Origin: Sphingosinicella xenopeptidilytica
Lineage (GTDB): Bacteria > Pseudomonadota > Alphaproteobacteria > Sphingomonadales > Sphingomonadaceae
Direction: 5' to 3'
NCBI RefSeq assembly: GCF_042676985.1
Contig: NZ_JBHTIK010000008.1
Coordinates: 241,668-305,667, forward strand
Length of the DNA: 64,000 bases
A model generated the notes under the pieces. The model worked only from the letters and a program-made list of their open reading frames with translations, was not told where the DNA came from and made no database searches. Positions within the stretch are counted from its first letter, which is position 1; the number at the start of each line of letters is the position of its first letter. Below are positions 45,449 to 52,902 of the stretch, piece after piece. The position numbers and the translations under genes were made by a program.

Positions 45449-45709
45449 TCAGGGGTGCGCGAAACCGCGGTCTGGGTTCTCGTTTTCCGGCATGGTATCC
45501 GAATCTGGAACGGACAATGCGATGCGCCCTTCCGCAGGCCCAGCAACCGCGGCACGTCGTTTGTCGCGGTGTTCCGCTGCCTCGGCTTCGCGCGCCCATG
45601 CTGCTGCGGCGCCGGTCGCCAGTTGCCGAAGATTGGGAAGCACGGCCTTCGCCGCTTGATCGAGATGAAAACGTTCCTGCGTGCGACAAAGGCTGGATGA
45701 TGGTTGCAT
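45449..45709 (-). CDS. Hypothetical 86-aa protein
   Basis: An 86-aa frame starting MQPSSSLCRTQERFHLDQAA, with AAGGGA seven bases before the ATG. The middle is a predicted helix rich in alanine and charged residues (TGAAAAWAREAEAAEHRDKR). No family recognised. It directly precedes the transglutaminase gene and is probably co-transcribed with it. Confidence 0.55.
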   Translation of the reverse strand: MQPSSSLCRTQERFHLDQAAKAVLPNLRQLATGAAAAWAREAEAAEHRDKRRAAVAGPAEGRIALSVPDSDTMPENENPDRGFAHP

Positions 45710-45842
45710 TTTAAATCCCTTCGAAACGGAGCGACGAGCTGTCGTCTGGCGCATCTTGCCCGCTAATGTGCGTTGCCGGTCTCGACCCATGCAGGATGTA
45801 AAGGCCCTGCGCCGATCATGGTCCGTGCCATGTCTGAACGCT

Positions 45843-45992
45843 TCAGGGTCTTTTGCGTAGAACCCAGTCCGCACCGGGATTCTTGATCATCGGCCGGCCG
45901 CATTTTTCACATTCGCTGACGAAACATCCGCCTTCCCATCGGCTGCGGTCGTGGTCGGGCGTGTGGAAGCCAAGCAGAGTGTGCAGCGTCAC
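45843..45992 (-). CDS. 49-aa zinc-ribbon-like small protein
   Basis: A very short gene not found by ordinary length cut-offs. It begins with a GTG that overlaps the preceding stop (GTGA) and encodes TLHTLLGFHTPDHDRSRWEG, then CFVSECEKCGRPMIKN. The three cysteines (C-x4-C-x2-C) and nearby His residues suggest a small zinc-binding knuckle. The protein-like composition and overlap with the upstream gene support a real coding sequence. Function unknown. Confidence 0.6.
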   Translation of the reverse strand: MTLHTLLGFHTPDHDRSRWEGGCFVSECEKCGRPMIKNPGADWVLRKRP

Positions 45993-46219
45993 GACAGGAA
46001 ATCCCCCGCTGCGTCCGAACTCGCTGCACCAGAGCAGAACGGTACGATATCACGGGTAAGTTCGGAAACCAGTTCCGGATCTCCCGTATCGATGGCGTCC
46101 GCAAGGCGGGTCCACCACCGGGCTGACATCAGACACCGGCTCCGAATCGCGGGCGCGGCATCGGCGGCCTGGCGTTCCGCATCGGCGGCACGGCTCCGGC
46201 AAAGATCGCGTTGACTCAT
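45989..46219 (-). CDS. Hypothetical 76-aa protein, middle gene of a coupled small-gene operon
   Basis: A 76-aa protein starting MSQRDLCRSRAADAERQAADA, mainly helical, ending in SSDAAGDFLS. Its ATG overlaps the preceding gene's stop (ATGA) and its stop overlaps the next gene's GTG (GTGA), indicating translational coupling on both sides. No family recognised. Confidence 0.6.
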   Translation of the reverse strand: MSQRDLCRSRAADAERQAADAAPAIRSRCLMSARWWTRLADAIDTGDPELVSELTRDIVPFCSGAASSDAAGDFLS

Positions 46220-46506
46220 GCGGTTGCCGCAACACTGAGCCTGATTGGAGCGGACACCGGGATCAGGGGCCTCGCAGCCGGCATGCGGTACAACGGACGC
46301 AAGATCGTGCGCGGGGCTGCGGGCTCGCAGATCGCAGGCGCTTCTGGTGCCGTGTGTGCGAGCACAGCCTTACGGGCGAGTGCCTCGAAGGCCGTTGCGA
46401 GCTTGCCGTGGATGATCTTTACACTGTCATTCGCGGCGCTCTCTTCCGCCTGCCTCGACTGAGCCGCGCGACGCGTGAAGTATTGGATATCCGGCTGATA
46501 GGGCAT
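46216..46506 (-). CDS. Hypothetical 96-aa protein, first gene of a coupled small-gene operon
   Basis: A 96-aa protein starting MPYQPDIQYFTRRAAQSRQA with an excellent GGAGGCACC leader. It has a helical N-terminal half (SVKIIHGKLATAFEALARKA) and a proline-rich tail. A longer frame opens at 46614 but lacks a ribosome binding site. It is the first of three coupled small genes. No known family. Confidence 0.6.
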   Translation of the reverse strand: MPYQPDIQYFTRRAAQSRQAEESAANDSVKIIHGKLATAFEALARKAVLAHTAPEAPAICEPAAPRTILRPLYRMPAARPLIPVSAPIRLSVAATA

Positions 46507-46846
46507 GGTGCCTCCTCGAAGCGGGAGCGCATATTGTCTCTCAGTCGCTGCGGTGCTGGTTGGGCTACGGCGATATTTGAGGTTTAATGCTTTTCTTTGT
46601 AAAAAGCGAAACAAAGTTCCAAAATTTTGAAATTAAATCGAAAATCCATATTTATCATGTAATTGATAGTCTGTAACGGTTATTGAAAGATTGTTAGCTA
46701 TTCATATCGCAATCAAAATGTCATTGCTGTTATATTCTTGACACATCCGATTATTTTCTGATTTTCTGGAAAATCAGACTGAGCCTTCCTATGTTGGCTG
46801 CACATTGCATGCTGCGGTGTCCGTCCTTCCGGAACAAGGCTTCTGC
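46507..46846. other. AT-rich divergent control region
   Basis: About 340 bp with no gene, strikingly AT-rich for this genome. It separates the small-gene operon (left) from the antiporter gene (right). It holds a TTGACA element at 46738-46743 and the palindrome listed separately. Confidence 0.6.
46758..46777. promoter_or_regulatory. Palindromic operator candidate before the antiporter gene
   Basis: CTGATTTTC and GAAAATCAG form a perfect 9-bp inverted repeat around a central TG. It begins 14 bp after a TTGACA hexamer (46738-46743), so it would overlap the -10 region of that promoter, a typical repressor position. Confidence 0.5.
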
Positions 46847-48688
46847 ATGCCGCATGACACGACACTGATTACCACGCTCGTCATGGGTCTTGTACTTGCG
46901 TTCGCAGGCGGCTTCGTTGCCAGCAGACTGAAACTGCCGCCGCTGGTGGGCTATCTGGCTGCCGGCGTGGCGGTGGGACCGTTCACACCTGGCTTTGTTG
47001 GCGATGCGGCATTGGCCGGCCAGCTCGCCGAGATCGGCGTCATCCTGCTGATGTTCGGCGTCGGCTTGCACTTTTCCATCAAGGACTTGATGGCGGTTCG
47101 CAGGATCGCCATTCCGGGTGCCGTAGCACAGATTGTCGTGGCGGCAGGGCTCGGTGCTGGACTGACGTGGCTGTGGGGCTGGCCGGTCGGTGCCGGTATC
47201 GTCTTTGGGCTGGCCTTGTCGGTTGCATCCACCGTCGTGCTGCTGCGCGCGATGGAGGAGCGCGGCGCGCTGGAATCCATCAACGGCCGCATCGCTGTTG
47301 GCTGGCTGATCGTTGAGGATCTGGCAATGGTGTTGGCTCTGGTGTTGCTCCCAGCCCTTGCAGGCGTGCTGGGAGGCCAATCTGCCGGTATGGCGGGATG
47401 GATCGGCGGCGGCGGCATCGGCTTCACACTTCTGTTGACGCTCGGCAAGGTGACGCTGTTTCTGGCGCTCATGCTGGTGGTAGGAAAACGTCTGATACCC
47501 TGGGTGCTCGAACGCATCGCGCGAACAGGTTCGCGCGAACTGTTCACGCTCTCCGTGCTCGCAACCGCACTCGGTATCGCATATGGCTCGGCCGCGCTCT
47601 TCGGCGTATCGTTTGCGCTTGGCGCATTCTTCGCAGGCGCGGTTCTGAGCGAGAGCGACTTCAGCCATCAAGCTGCGGCGGACTCCCTGCCGCTCCAGGA
47701 CGCCTTCGCTGTCCTGTTTTTCGTGTCGGTCGGCATGCTGTTCAATCCGGCGATCCTGGTTCAGGAACCGCTGTCCGTACTGGCGGTGCTGGCGATTATC
47801 CTGATCGGCAAGTCAATCGCAGCCTTCGGAATCGTGCTTGCCTTCGGCTACCCGATCCGGACAGCGCTGACCGTATCGGCGAGCCTCGCCCAGATCGGGG
47901 AGTTTTCCTTCATTCTCATCGGCCTCGGCGTCACGCTTGGCATGGTCCCTTCATCAGGACAGGACTTCATCATCGCAGCTGCCGTGCTTTCCATCGCGCT
48001 CAATCCACTTGTATTCTGGAGTTTCGACAAGTTGGAAAGTTGGCTCGGTCGCCATCCCGGCCTGCTCGTGCGAATGGAACGCAGCAGCCATGACAATCTT
48101 CTGCATCTGGCCGAAGCAGCGAGCATAGCGGCGCCGGGAGGGCATGCCATCGTCATCGGCTACGGCCGAATTGGAAGAATCATCGTCAAACTGCTCAAGG
48201 AACAAAACCTCCCGGTCATCGTCGTGGACAAGGATCGCCGCCGCGTGGAGGCGCTGCGCGAGCGCGGCGTTCCGGCAATCTACGGCGATGGATCGACACC
48301 TGGCATCCTCGACGCCGCCGGCGTTGCCGGTGCTCGCCTGCTCATCATCGCCACGCCCGAAGGTTTTCAGACACGGAGGATCATCGAACTCGCCCGCCTG
48401 CTCAATCCGGAGATCGATACAGCGGTCCGCACGCACAGCGACTCCGAGGTCACGTATCTGGAAAGTCAGGGTGTGGGTCTTGCTATCATGGGCTCACGCG
48501 AGCTGTCGTTTGGCCTGGCGGACTATGCGCTTCGAAGTCTTGGCATTTCGCAGGCCGAAGCATACTGCATCATCCAGAACGAACGTGTGTCCGGAGAAGG
48601 TGGGGCCTTCGAGCGGCGACCGGATATTCCGGCGCGCCATGCGCCCGAGTTGCGGGTATATCGTGCGGATGACGGCGAAGAAGGATAA
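46847..48688 (+). CDS. ybaL: YbaL/Kef-type CPA2 monovalent cation:proton antiporter
   Basis: A 613-aa membrane protein. The first about 390 residues form the multi-helix Na/H-exchanger domain (VASRLKLPPLVGYLAAGVAVG, LLMFGVGLHFS, SVASTVVLLRAMEERG). A cytoplasmic TrkA-N domain follows with the Rossmann motif IGYGRIGRIIVKLLK and VVDKDRRRVEALRERG, GDGSTPGIL. This is the KefB/C-YbaL layout: NAD(H)- or glutathione-gated K+ efflux in exchange for H+, used under electrophile or pH stress. The ATG at 46847 (MPHDTT) has GGAACAAGG upstream; a longer TTG-started frame is less likely. Confidence 0.9.
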   Translation: MPHDTTLITTLVMGLVLAFAGGFVASRLKLPPLVGYLAAGVAVGPFTPGFVGDAALAGQLAEIGVILLMFGVGLHFSIKDLMAVRRIAIPGAVAQIVVAAGLGAGLTWLWGWPVGAGIVFGLALSVASTVVLLRAMEERGALESINGRIAVGWLIVEDLAMVLALVLLPALAGVLGGQSAGMAGWIGGGGIGFTLLLTLGKVTLFLALMLVVGKRLIPWVLERIARTGSRELFTLSVLATALGIAYGSAALFGVSFALGAFFAGAVLSESDFSHQAAADSLPLQDAFAVLFFVSVGMLFNPAILVQEPLSVLAVLAIILIGKSIAAFGIVLAFGYPIRTALTVSASLAQIGEFSFILIGLGVTLGMVPSSGQDFIIAAAVLSIALNPLVFWSFDKLESWLGRHPGLLVRMERSSHDNLLHLAEAASIAAPGGHAIVIGYGRIGRIIVKLLKEQNLPVIVVDKDRRRVEALRERGVPAIYGDGSTPGILDAAGVAGARLLIIATPEGFQTRRIIELARLLNPEIDTAVRTHSDSEVTYLESQGVGLAIMGSRELSFGLADYALRSLGISQAEAYCIIQNERVSGEGGAFERRPDIPARHAPELRVYRADDGEEG

Positions 48689-48703
48689 GGGCTCATGCCG
48701 ACA

Positions 48704-48967
48704 TCATGATTGGCCAGCATATCCCCTACCGTCGTTATCCAATGCCGCCCGGAGATCGTCGGGGTCAATCGTCACCCGCCTGATCACTCCAGTGCTGCGG
48801 AGCAGGATAACGGTTGCGATCCGTCGATACACCGTGTGCGTATTGCCCTCGATAATCTCTTCGTCGGTTTCGATGTCGTAGGTGCCTTCAGGCTGCATTT
48901 CCTTCATTGGTTTCAAAAGGAAAGGCGACCTGAAAATAACAGATGCTACAGTGGTACGGATCGTCAT
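48704..48967 (-). CDS. Hypothetical 87-aa protein
   Basis: An 87-aa frame starting MTIRTTVASVIFRSPFLL with GGAAAGG eight bases before the ATG. It contains PEGTYDIETDEEIIEGNTHT and YRRIATVILLRS, giving a beta-rich impression. Small conserved hypothetical proteins with a similar T-x-x-x-V-x-F then P-A/E-G-T-Y pattern occur in alphaproteobacteria; the function is unknown. It is convergent with the antiporter gene. Confidence 0.6.
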   Translation of the reverse strand: MTIRTTVASVIFRSPFLLKPMKEMQPEGTYDIETDEEIIEGNTHTVYRRIATVILLRSTGVIRRVTIDPDDLRAALDNDGRGYAGQS

Positions 48968-49060
48968 TGTGCCTTTCCTCTGGAACGCCTGAAGCCAATC
49001 CCGCTGAGATACTCTTAGCACATTCAATCTTATTGCGCCCTGTTTCTTCAGAAATGCGAA

Positions 49061-49210
49061 ATGGCGAATATCCAGAGTTTGGCTTTTGAAAAGATCATAC
49101 AAGATGCTGTCACGTTGGCGACGACCCTCATCGAAGAAGATGCGGATTGCCAGAGATTTCGCAGTTTGCGCGGTCGCTCGGCACCAAGTGGATTTTTAGT
49201 GTTCCATTGA
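49061..49210 (+). CDS. Possible 49-aa helical small protein
   Basis: A short frame from ATG to TGA, translating as MANIQSLAFEKIIQDAVTLA then TTLIEEDADCQRFRSLRGRS and a short hydrophobic end. It reads like a natural amphipathic helix followed by a basic segment. No strong ribosome binding site is visible. The rest of the 48968-49478 gap shows nothing. Confidence 0.3.
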   Translation: MANIQSLAFEKIIQDAVTLATTLIEEDADCQRFRSLRGRSAPSGFLVFH

Positions 49211-49478
49211 TGGCGCCCACTTCCGTAGGGATCGAGCAGCTTTGAGTTGCCCCAAGCCATCGGCTTTCAACAAACAGCGTGAAACTGCTGCTGGTTGTAA
49301 AGGTGGCTTTCGATAGCTATATGTCCGATGCGCTGTTCGCTCAACTGAGCGAATCCTGTCAGGCGTTGTCTCTTTACGATCAGAAATTCATTTGATTGGC
49401 TTTCCTGAGGCAGGAAACGCAATCGCCGTGCTCCGGGGTTTCGACAGCCGGGTGGGGCGATCTGGAGAGGCCTGCCTG

Positions 49479-50390
49479 ATGATTGCCTATTTCCTCCTCG
49501 TCCACCGTTATCCGACGCAGTTCAAACGTCTCTTCAAGGCGATTTACCTGCCGGGAAATCAATATGTTGTTCATGTAGACAAGAGCTCGGGTATGGCTCT
49601 CGCAAAAGAAATTTCAGCTTTCCTTGAACCCTATCAGGGAGTCGAACTCCTAGAGTCTCAGGACGCGCTCTGGGGTGGATATAGCCTCGTCGATGCAGAA
49701 CTGCGCGGCATGGCTCGCCTGCTCGAAATGGATAAGCACTGGTCTCACTACATAAATCTGTCCGGCCAAGACTTTCCGCTGAAAAGCCAGAACTATATTC
49801 GCGAGTTCTTCGCTGCGAACCCGGGCAAACAATTCATACGCGCCCTCGATCAGCGCAAGGAACGACCCGACACACTGAACCGGATCAGCCATCTCTTTAT
49901 CGAGGAACATGGTGCGATGACCGCAACGGGTGTGCCACGCTCCTATCTGTTCGGTGACACGCCCTTCATCGGTACGCAGTGGAAAGCCGTCACCCGCAGC
50001 TTTTGCGAATTTGTCTGTCATGATCCTCGGGTCGAACGATTCAAGACCTTCTATCGCAACAGCTTCATTGCGGATGAGGCATTCTTCCAAACCGTAATCA
50101 TGAACAGCGATGATCAAGGCATCGTCATGAATGACGACTTGCGGATGATCGATTGGGTTCCCGATGGAGATATCAAGCTGCGCCCCCGCAACTACGATGA
50201 AGCGGATTTCGGTCAGCTACAACGCAGCCCCGACCTGTTTGCGCGCAAATTCGATGGCGAGAACGGCTCGCGAATCCTGTCCCTGCTTGAACATCATCTA
50301 CGGTCCCCGGCCGCGAGCCACTATCCATCGCGGGTTCATCCGCCGAGAACGCCATCATATTCAAACACGCCGGACGCTGTCTTCGCCTGA
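49479..50390 (+). CDS. Core-2/I-branching-type beta-1,6-N-acetylglucosaminyltransferase family protein
   Basis: A 303-aa glycosyltransferase of the GT14 family. Typical elements are the start MIAYFLLVHRYPTQFKRLF, YVVHVDKSSG, the W-G-G-Y-S-L-V segment, HYINLSGQDFPLKS and SFIADEAFFQTVIMNS. Bacterial members transfer a sugar, often xylose or N-acetylglucosamine, to surface glycans. GGAGAGG lies eight to nine bases upstream of the ATG. The first 29 codons of the longer frame are not family-like. Confidence 0.8.
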   Translation: MIAYFLLVHRYPTQFKRLFKAIYLPGNQYVVHVDKSSGMALAKEISAFLEPYQGVELLESQDALWGGYSLVDAELRGMARLLEMDKHWSHYINLSGQDFPLKSQNYIREFFAANPGKQFIRALDQRKERPDTLNRISHLFIEEHGAMTATGVPRSYLFGDTPFIGTQWKAVTRSFCEFVCHDPRVERFKTFYRNSFIADEAFFQTVIMNSDDQGIVMNDDLRMIDWVPDGDIKLRPRNYDEADFGQLQRSPDLFARKFDGENGSRILSLLEHHLRSPAASHYPSRVHPPRTPSYSNTPDAVFA

Positions 50391-50438
50391 TACGCAGACC
50401 CAGGCATCTCAGTTCATCACTCCTGAAAGGAAAAGCCC

Positions 50439-50567
50439 ATGGCCAAGTCCCAGAAGAAATCCAACCGTGAAATTCGTAAGCCCAAAGCCGAAAAGCCAAA
50501 GACCAACGCGTCCAAGCCATCGGAGAAACGAGGTGTGGTGTCCGGCCTTGAAAACATAAAGCGCTAG
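50439..50567 (+). CDS. 42-aa lysine-rich small protein
   Basis: A short gene, ATG to TAG, beginning MAKSQKKSNREIRKPKAEKP with GAAAGGAAAA just before the start. The MAKSQKxSNRE(I/V)RKPKA opening recurs in very small basic proteins annotated as hypothetical across proteobacteria. Highly basic and probably disordered, so nucleic-acid binding is possible. It lies 48 bp downstream of the glycosyltransferase. Confidence 0.65.
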   Translation: MAKSQKKSNREIRKPKAEKPKTNASKPSEKRGVVSGLENIKR

Positions 50568-50865
50568 GTCCGCCACATGAACAAATGCTGGCTATCCGCG
50601 ATAGCTCGCGCGCAGGCGGAACGCCGACAATTGGGCGCGTTGCCGCGACTGTGCTTGTCGCCAACAATGTCGTGACGGTTGCCGCCAACTTAGCCGACGT
50701 TTCCGGTGCGGGAGTCAGCTTCTGGAACCTGCCATTGGTTCATGCAACTGCCGGTAGGCAACTATCGAGCCGGTAACTTTAGATTAGCACAAAAAAGCAC
50801 GTTAATTTGAATCGTCGCAAAAAGGATTGTGGCACTACCACACGTGATTGCTGTGCTTGATACTT

Positions 50866-50891
50866 GGAACGAAGACGCTGGCTGCCGCGTT
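50866..50891 (+). promoter_or_regulatory. EcfG-type general stress promoter candidate
   Basis: GGAAC (50866-50870), a 17-bp spacer and CGTT (50888-50891) match the alphaproteobacterial EcfG consensus. The following ATG of a stress-protein-like gene is 26 bp after the -10 element, leaving a short leader with GAGAAGGAG. The remainder of the 50568-50916 gap shows no gene. Confidence 0.6.
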
Positions 50892-50916
50892 CCCCAATGG
50901 GAGAAGGAGCCTGGAT

Positions 50917-51423
50917 ATGAAGGAAAGCCAACACGACAATCCCGCCACCCCTGAAGAAATCACGGACCGCATATGGGAACTGGCCCATAAGATCGACATT
51001 TGCATGCTGACGACCTGGAATGGGAATGAGCAACGTAGCCGGCCCATGTCGGCAAGGCCGCGACGAGGCGAAAGCGTTGTATATTTTCTTACCGATGTCG
51101 AAGGTGAGAAGAACGCCGAGATTGCATCCTATCCCAGAGTGTCGCTCTCATGGGCGGACAACGGCACCCATCGCTACGTCGTTGTCTCAGGCGAGGGCGT
51201 AATTTCGAATGACCGGGCGAAAATCACGGAACTGTGGGGCACCATGGACAAGATCTGGTGGGAAGATGCGAATGATCCCACCATCAGATTGCTTACCGTA
51301 ACGCCGGATCGCGGAGAGATATGGGATAGCCCGAACGCTCTGGTTTCAGGCGTGAAAATGCTCAAGGCCATGGTAACGGGCGGTGCGCCGGAACTTGGCG
51401 ATAATGCCTCCGTGAAAATGTGA
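50917..51423 (+). CDS. Pyridoxamine 5'-phosphate oxidase-like general stress protein
   Basis: A 168-aa split-barrel FMN-binding family protein resembling general stress protein 26. Recognisable are IDICMLTTWNGNEQRSRPMS, VVYFLTDVEGEKNAEI, VSLSWAD and the YVVVSGEGVISNDRAKITEL block, then LWGTMDKIWW. It may bind FMN or F420/heme-like cofactors; the activity is not predictable. A consensus EcfG-like promoter just upstream and GAGAAGGAG before the ATG fit a general stress response gene. Confidence 0.85.
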   Translation: MKESQHDNPATPEEITDRIWELAHKIDICMLTTWNGNEQRSRPMSARPRRGESVVYFLTDVEGEKNAEIASYPRVSLSWADNGTHRYVVVSGEGVISNDRAKITELWGTMDKIWWEDANDPTIRLLTVTPDRGEIWDSPNALVSGVKMLKAMVTGGAPELGDNASVKM

Positions 51424-51427
51424 TCCA

Positions 51428-52219
51428 TCAGGACTGTCTACCGACAGAAGCGGAGGGCCGAAGCCTATCGCAATGCGCTTTGGGAGAGTGCGTCAGCGCA
51501 TCGAGTGAAATTTTTAACGCGCACAGATCTGTCTGAAAGCGTTTCTCTTCCCGATGCCGGACAGCAATATCAACGCGCAGTAAATAGCTCGGATGGACGG
51601 TCAGCCATAGGCGTGAGTTTTCTGGCAAGGCGATCGCGCGACCACACTCCCGGCCGATACTCGGGGTCCGGCCGAGTATCGCTCGCCCTGCGCTTGCGCC
51701 CAGAGCCAGTATGATGACTGGCTTGACGAGCCGCCGCTCAGCGTCGAGCCACCAGCGGCAATGGTCGATCTCGCCGGCGGTGGGGTTCTGGTGGATACGC
51801 CGCTTGCCGCGCTGTTCGAACTTGAAATGCTTCACCGCATTGGTCACGCGGATCAGCGACCGGTCGAACCCTGCCTGGTTCAAATGTTCGTCGAGCAATT
51901 GTCCTGCCGGTCCGACAAACGGTCGCCCCTCCTGCTCCTCCTGATCCCCTAGCTGTTCGCCAACGATCAGCAGTTGCGCCTGCTCTGGCCCTTCGCCGGG
52001 CACGGCGCGCGTTCCGTTGCAGCCGATGGGGCAGCGCCGGCAGGTGGATATACCCTCCGCGATCTCCTCGAACGTGGACGGTGGCTTTTCCGGAAACACC
52101 CCGCCACCCTGCGCCACCATGACGGCTTCGCGTGCCTGGGCCCCGGCGATCAGTTCGGGGATCAGTCGCGCCTCGGGAAGATTCTTCCAATAGCGGCGCG
52201 GCATTTCCTTCACCATCAT
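51428..52219 (-). CDS. udgX: UdgX-type uracil-DNA glycosylase domain (C-terminal half of a frameshifted gene)
   Basis: A 263-aa open frame carrying a family-4-like uracil-DNA glycosylase with UdgX features. Iron-sulfur cysteines begin with CRRCPIGC (60-67), motif A reads GEQLGDQE (87-94), and the UdgX-specific loop GKRRIHQ (138-144) contains the histidine known to bond covalently to uracil-containing DNA. HPSYLLR is the motif B region. In relatives this domain is preceded in the same chain by the DUF4130/TIGR03915 domain; here that part lies upstream in another frame. The frame extends open above 52219 through YYASIFNPARLKVAM to about 52300, showing that the two parts were one gene. Confidence 0.85.
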   Translation of the reverse strand: MMVKEMPRRYWKNLPEARLIPELIAGAQAREAVMVAQGGGVFPEKPPSTFEEIAEGISTCRRCPIGCNGTRAVPGEGPEQAQLLIVGEQLGDQEEQEGRPFVGPAGQLLDEHLNQAGFDRSLIRVTNAVKHFKFEQRGKRRIHQNPTAGEIDHCRWWLDAERRLVKPVIILALGASAGRAILGRTPSIGRECGRAIALPENSRLWLTVHPSYLLRVDIAVRHREEKRFQTDLCALKISLDALTHSPKAHCDRLRPSASVGRQS

Positions 52220-52227
52220 GGCGACTT

Positions 52228-52902
52228 TCAGCCGCGCTGGATTGAAGATCGAAGCGTAGTAGCGTTGCCACAGCTCCTCGGCGGCATCCTCGGCTGGCGC
52301 GTCGTTTCGGTCAACACCTCACCGTCCCAATGCAGGCAGAGGTCCGGGGTCAGGATCGACCAGCGCTGGCTGGCAAAGCGGTTGAGGAAAAAATCCGCAT
52401 TGGCCCGCAGGACATGATGATCCGGCTCGAACCAGGCGACATAGCGGTCCACCCCATCTGGCTCCTCAATCGCGCGAAACCGGACGAAGGCGCGCATCTT
52501 GTGAATGTCGCGACGAACATGCCCCATCATGATGGTGAGACGATGGGCATCTCGATCCGCCGCCTTCTCCATCAGATGGGGATCGTCCTGAAGCCGCCAG
52601 AGGAGCCTGTAGAGCAGGGCGAACCGCGCCGGGTCGTTATGCAGGACAACGCTGCCCGCCAGCCGCAAAAAGGCCTTGTTCGCCCGCACGGAGCGCCGTG
52701 CAGCAGGTATTGGAGCGGTATCCCGGTCTGCCGCACCGAACAGGTCGCGCTCGCCTTGCCGATCCGCCGACCAGACGATGCGCTCAGGCGGAATACACGC
52801 GGCCGCCATTACCCTTGCCTGATTGCGCCATCCCTCGAAGTCGTCGGGACGGCCTATTGCCAGATGATGGAGGTCGCCGGCCGGGCCGGGCGCTATGCTC
52901 AT
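52228..52902 (-). CDS. DUF4130/TIGR03915-type DNA-repair-associated domain (N-terminal half of a frameshifted gene)
   Basis: A 224-aa open frame matching the domain that accompanies UdgX and the partner radical SAM protein. Typical segments are FEGWRNQARVMAAACIPPER, ALLYRLLWRLQDDPHLMEKAAD, MMGHVRRDIHKMRAFVRFR and FFLNRFASQRWSILTPD. The genuine similarity stops near WDGEVLTE; the last about 25 residues are frameshifted. The expected continuation ending ELWQRYYASIFNPARL lies one frame over, so a single-base change near 52288-52305 split a DUF4130-UdgX fusion gene. Its ATG overlaps the radical SAM stop (ATGA). Confidence 0.8.
   Translation of the reverse strand: MSIAPGPAGDLHHLAIGRPDDFEGWRNQARVMAAACIPPERIVWSADRQGERDLFGAADRDTAPIPAARRSVRANKAFLRLAGSVVLHNDPARFALLYRLLWRLQDDPHLMEKAADRDAHRLTIMMGHVRRDIHKMRAFVRFRAIEEPDGVDRYVAWFEPDHHVLRANADFFLNRFASQRWSILTPDLCLHWDGEVLTETTRQPRMPPRSCGNATTLRSSIQRG

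Noticed and set aside
46751..47671. A 306-codon minus-strand frame opposite the antiporter N-terminus
   Set aside because: Gln/His/Arg-rich shadow of a hydrophobic membrane domain.
52288..52305. Programmed frameshift as explanation for the split DUF4130-UdgX gene
   Set aside because: No slippery heptamer or downstream structure seen at the junction; simple mutation or sequence error is the more economical reading.
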